In this document: piece after piece, positions 13,993 through 15,484 of the stretch
Layout: every line of letters starts with the position of its first letter
Position numbering within the stretch: the stretch's first letter is position 1
Assembly (NCBI GenBank): GCA_946618395.1
Contig: CAMOLD010000019.1
Location: forward strand, 1 to 15,484
Direction of reading: 5' to 3'
Source of the DNA: an uncultured Clostridia bacterium
Lineage (GTDB): Bacteria; Bacillota; Clostridia; Oscillospirales; CAG-272
Length of the DNA stretch: 15,484 nucleotides
The notes under the pieces: model-generated
What the model saw: only the letters and a program-made list of their open reading frames with translations
Databases searched by the model: none
Told to the model about the DNA's origin: nothing
Program-made: the position numbers and the translations under genes

Positions 13993-15284
13993 AAAAGAAA
14001 CGTATTCTATCCGTCTGTTGCTTGCTTTTGGCGGCGGTGTTGTTGCTTTTGAGCGTTTCCTGTAAAAAACAAATCGTTATTGACGAAACCGACCTGCTCA
14101 AAAATTATCTTGGGGAATCGGGCGTCGCCAAACCGCTCAAAGCCGAAACCGTCAAAGACCTTGAATTGCCGGCAAATTTCAACCAAACAATGGCGCAGTT
14201 TGCCTTTTCCTTGCTCAATCATACCTTCGCTTCTACCAATCCGGACGAGAACCGGCTGTTGTCGCCCCTTTCGGCAATGTATTGCCTTGCGCTGATTGTC
14301 AACGGTGCAGGGGAAGAAACGAGAGCGCAGATGAGCGATGTCTTGGGCATGGCGCCGGAGGAACTGAACCCGGCTTTGCTTGCCTATACGCTGGGTCTTT
14401 CGAGCAACGAGGATGCCAAGATGGAATTGGCAAACTCGGTCTGGTTCCGGAATACGCCGTCGCTCAAAGTCAACGAATCCTTCCTGCAAACAATTGCCGA
14501 TTGGTATGCGGCGCAGGCTTACGCGGCGGATTTTGACAAAGATACCGTCAAAAATATCAATGCTTGGTGCGAAAAATATACCGACGGAATGATCAAAAAG
14601 ATCATTGACGAAATGGATACCGCAAGCATGCTGTATCTGATCAACGCGCTGGTGTTTGACGGGAAATGGGAAAAGGAATATGAGGATTCGCAAATTGAAA
14701 AGGGACAATTTACAACGGCAAAAGGCGAGAAACAAACGGTCACCTACCTCTATTCCAATGAATCTGTCTATTTGGAAGGCGCAAATTTTGATGGCGTTGT
14801 AAAATACTATAAAGGCGAAAAATATGCGTTTGTCGGGCTTTTGCCAAAGGGAGATGCGTCAGCCGTTTCGCTTGCCCGGTCGTTGACCGGGGAAGAATGG
14901 CTTGCCGCCTGGGAGAATAGGAGCCGCGAGGTCGTCAAAACTAAAATTCCCGAGTTCAAAACCGAATCCTTTACCAAACTGACCGATATTTTGCGCGACA
15001 TGGGAATGACCAATGCGTTCAATCCGTCGGTTGCCAACTTTTTGCCCATGGGAACTTACGGCGGAGAGAGTTTGTATCTTTCGGATGTTTTTCAAAAGAC
15101 CTATTTGGAGCTTGATCGGAGCGGCACCAAGGCCGCCGCGGTGACCTGGGGCATTATGAAAGCAAACAGCGCCGCCCCGTCCGAAAACCCGAAAGAGATT
15201 TATCTGGATCGTCCGTTTGTCTATCTCATTGTGGATGCTCAAACCGGAATTCCGTCCTTTATCGGGGTAACGCAAAGCATTTAA
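13989..15284 (+). CDS. Lipoprotein serpin (serine/cysteine protease inhibitor)
   Basis: Serpins are suicide inhibitors that trap proteases through a cleaved reactive loop. The 431-residue protein starts with a lipoprotein signal: MKKKR, a leucine-rich core and a lipobox LSVSC with C25 as the lipidated residue. It should therefore sit on the outer face of the membrane. Serpin landmarks are LLSPLSAMYCLALIVNGAG (90-108), LANSVWF (147-153), LINALVFDGKWEKEY (217-231) and the C-terminal LDRPFVYLIVD with IPSFIGV. The hinge GTKAAAVT (379-386) has the small residues of inhibitory serpins. Counting from the hinge puts P1-P1' near N393-S394. Its ATG overlaps the nnrD stop, with SD GGAGGTG upstream. Target protease unknown. 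Confidence 0.93.
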   Translation: MKKKRILSVCCLLLAAVLLLLSVSCKKQIVIDETDLLKNYLGESGVAKPLKAETVKDLELPANFNQTMAQFAFSLLNHTFASTNPDENRLLSPLSAMYCLALIVNGAGEETRAQMSDVLGMAPEELNPALLAYTLGLSSNEDAKMELANSVWFRNTPSLKVNESFLQTIADWYAAQAYAADFDKDTVKNINAWCEKYTDGMIKKIIDEMDTASMLYLINALVFDGKWEKEYEDSQIEKGQFTTAKGEKQTVTYLYSNESVYLEGANFDGVVKYYKGEKYAFVGLLPKGDASAVSLARSLTGEEWLAAWENRSREVVKTKIPEFKTESFTKLTDILRDMGMTNAFNPSVANFLPMGTYGGESLYLSDVFQKTYLELDRSGTKAAAVTWGIMKANSAAPSENPKEIYLDRPFVYLIVDAQTGIPSFIGVTQSI

Positions 15285-15327
15285 TTAGAATTTTGAAATA
15301 AAAAGCGGAAATATTTTGCAAAAATGC

Positions 15328-15357
15328 TTGACAAATCAATCCAAGATATGCTATAAT
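15328..15357 (+). promoter_or_regulatory. Near-consensus SigA promoter of rplU
   Basis: TTGACA (15328-15333) and TATAAT (15352-15357), both consensus, are 18 bases apart, and TG at 15349-15350 gives an extended -10. It begins 43 bases after the serpin stop, with no clear terminator between them. Such a strong promoter fits a ribosomal protein operon. Confidence 0.88.
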
Positions 15358-15363
15358 AAATAG

Positions 15364-15449
15364 CCGCTTGAAAATGGCTTTTTTAAGTGTGCCTGAAAAC
15401 AGGCACCGCCATCGTGTCAGCGAGTCTATAAGAAAGAGAGGTGCTTTTC
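15364..15449 (+). promoter_or_regulatory. Candidate ribosomal protein L21 leader RNA
   Basis: The untranslated region from the predicted transcription start to rplU is about 86 bases long. It contains a perfect 7-base stem, GTGCCTG (15389-15395) with CAGGCAC (15400-15406), closed by an AAAA loop, followed by CGCCATCGTGTCAGCGAG, which looks like a conserved tract. Size, position before rplU and the hairpin fit the L21 leader known in Firmicutes, thought to mediate feedback control by L21. The family assignment is from memory and not from a model search. Confidence 0.6.
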
Positions 15450-15484
15450 GTGTTTGCAGTGATTGAAACCGGCGGAAAGCAGTA
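15450..15484 (+). CDS. rplU: Ribosomal protein bL21, N-terminal fragment cut by window end
   Basis: GTG at 15450 opens a frame reading MFAVIETGGKQ and then a partial codon, which is the standard N-terminus of bL21, a large-subunit protein bound to 23S rRNA. SD GAGAGGTG (15435-15442) precedes it at good distance. The candidate L21 leader directly upstream supports the call. Only 11 full codons are visible. rpmA and obgE commonly follow but lie outside. Confidence 0.9.
   Translation, partial: MFAVIETGGKQ

Noticed and set aside
15362..15384. Terminator-like hairpin (AGCC/GGCT plus T-run) acting as an attenuator before rplU
   Set aside because: The stem is only four or five pairs and its left arm overlaps the predicted start of transcription, so the RNA hairpin would probably be incomplete.
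1..15484. CRISPR arrays, tRNA or rRNA genes, insertion sequences, attachment sites, phage or defence genes
   Set aside because: No regularly spaced repeats, cloverleaf-like sequences, transposase or integrase motifs, or terminal inverted repeats were seen.

Overview
The window looks like a chromosomal segment of a low-to-mid GC Gram-positive bacterium, most likely a member of the Clostridia. The reasons are strong Shine-Dalgarno (SD) sites, SigA-type promoters, an mraZ-led division and cell wall (dcw) cluster with a PASTA-domain class B PBP, a clostridial-type SEDS protein, and an L21-leader-like region before rplU. No tRNA, rRNA, CRISPR array, insertion sequence or phage gene was seen. The species cannot be named from this window.

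Layout. (1) Positions 80-10482 form one long rightward unit: mraZ, rsmH, a PASTA penicillin-binding protein (FtsI/SpoVD family), murE, murF, mraY, a SEDS glycosyltransferase (FtsW/SpoVE type), murG and a 60-residue single-span membrane protein. It ends at two tandem hairpins followed by T-runs (10523-10627). (2) ftsZ (10770-11870) has its own SigA promoter, a GC-rich perfect palindrome in its leader and a strong terminator. (3) A leftward gene (11924-12967) encodes a class I SAM-methyltransferase-like protein of unknown substrate. It is transcribed divergently from a rightward pair: nnrD (NAD(P)H-hydrate dehydratase) and a lipoprotein serpin that overlaps it by 4 bases. (4) At the right edge are a near-consensus promoter, a leader RNA and the first 11 codons of rplU.

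How the genes work together. MurE and MurF finish the UDP-MurNAc-pentapeptide. MraY loads it onto undecaprenyl phosphate to give lipid I, and MurG adds GlcNAc to give lipid II. The SEDS protein polymerises the glycan and the PASTA PBP crosslinks it at the septum, which is placed by FtsZ. MraZ probably represses the cluster through a repeat seen at the left edge.

The core is an ordinary dcw cluster and I do not see a clear new system. Points worth a second look are the absence of ftsL, murD, murC, murB, ftsQ and ftsA; a small membrane protein at the usual ftsQ position; hairpins that would cover the SD sites of the PBP gene and murE; a murG start with no SD, preceded by an orphan SD and a small overlapping frame; the uncharacterised methyltransferase-like gene; the nnrD-serpin pair; and a strong excess of the palindromic word TTGCAA (26 sites listed by eye, about 4 expected).
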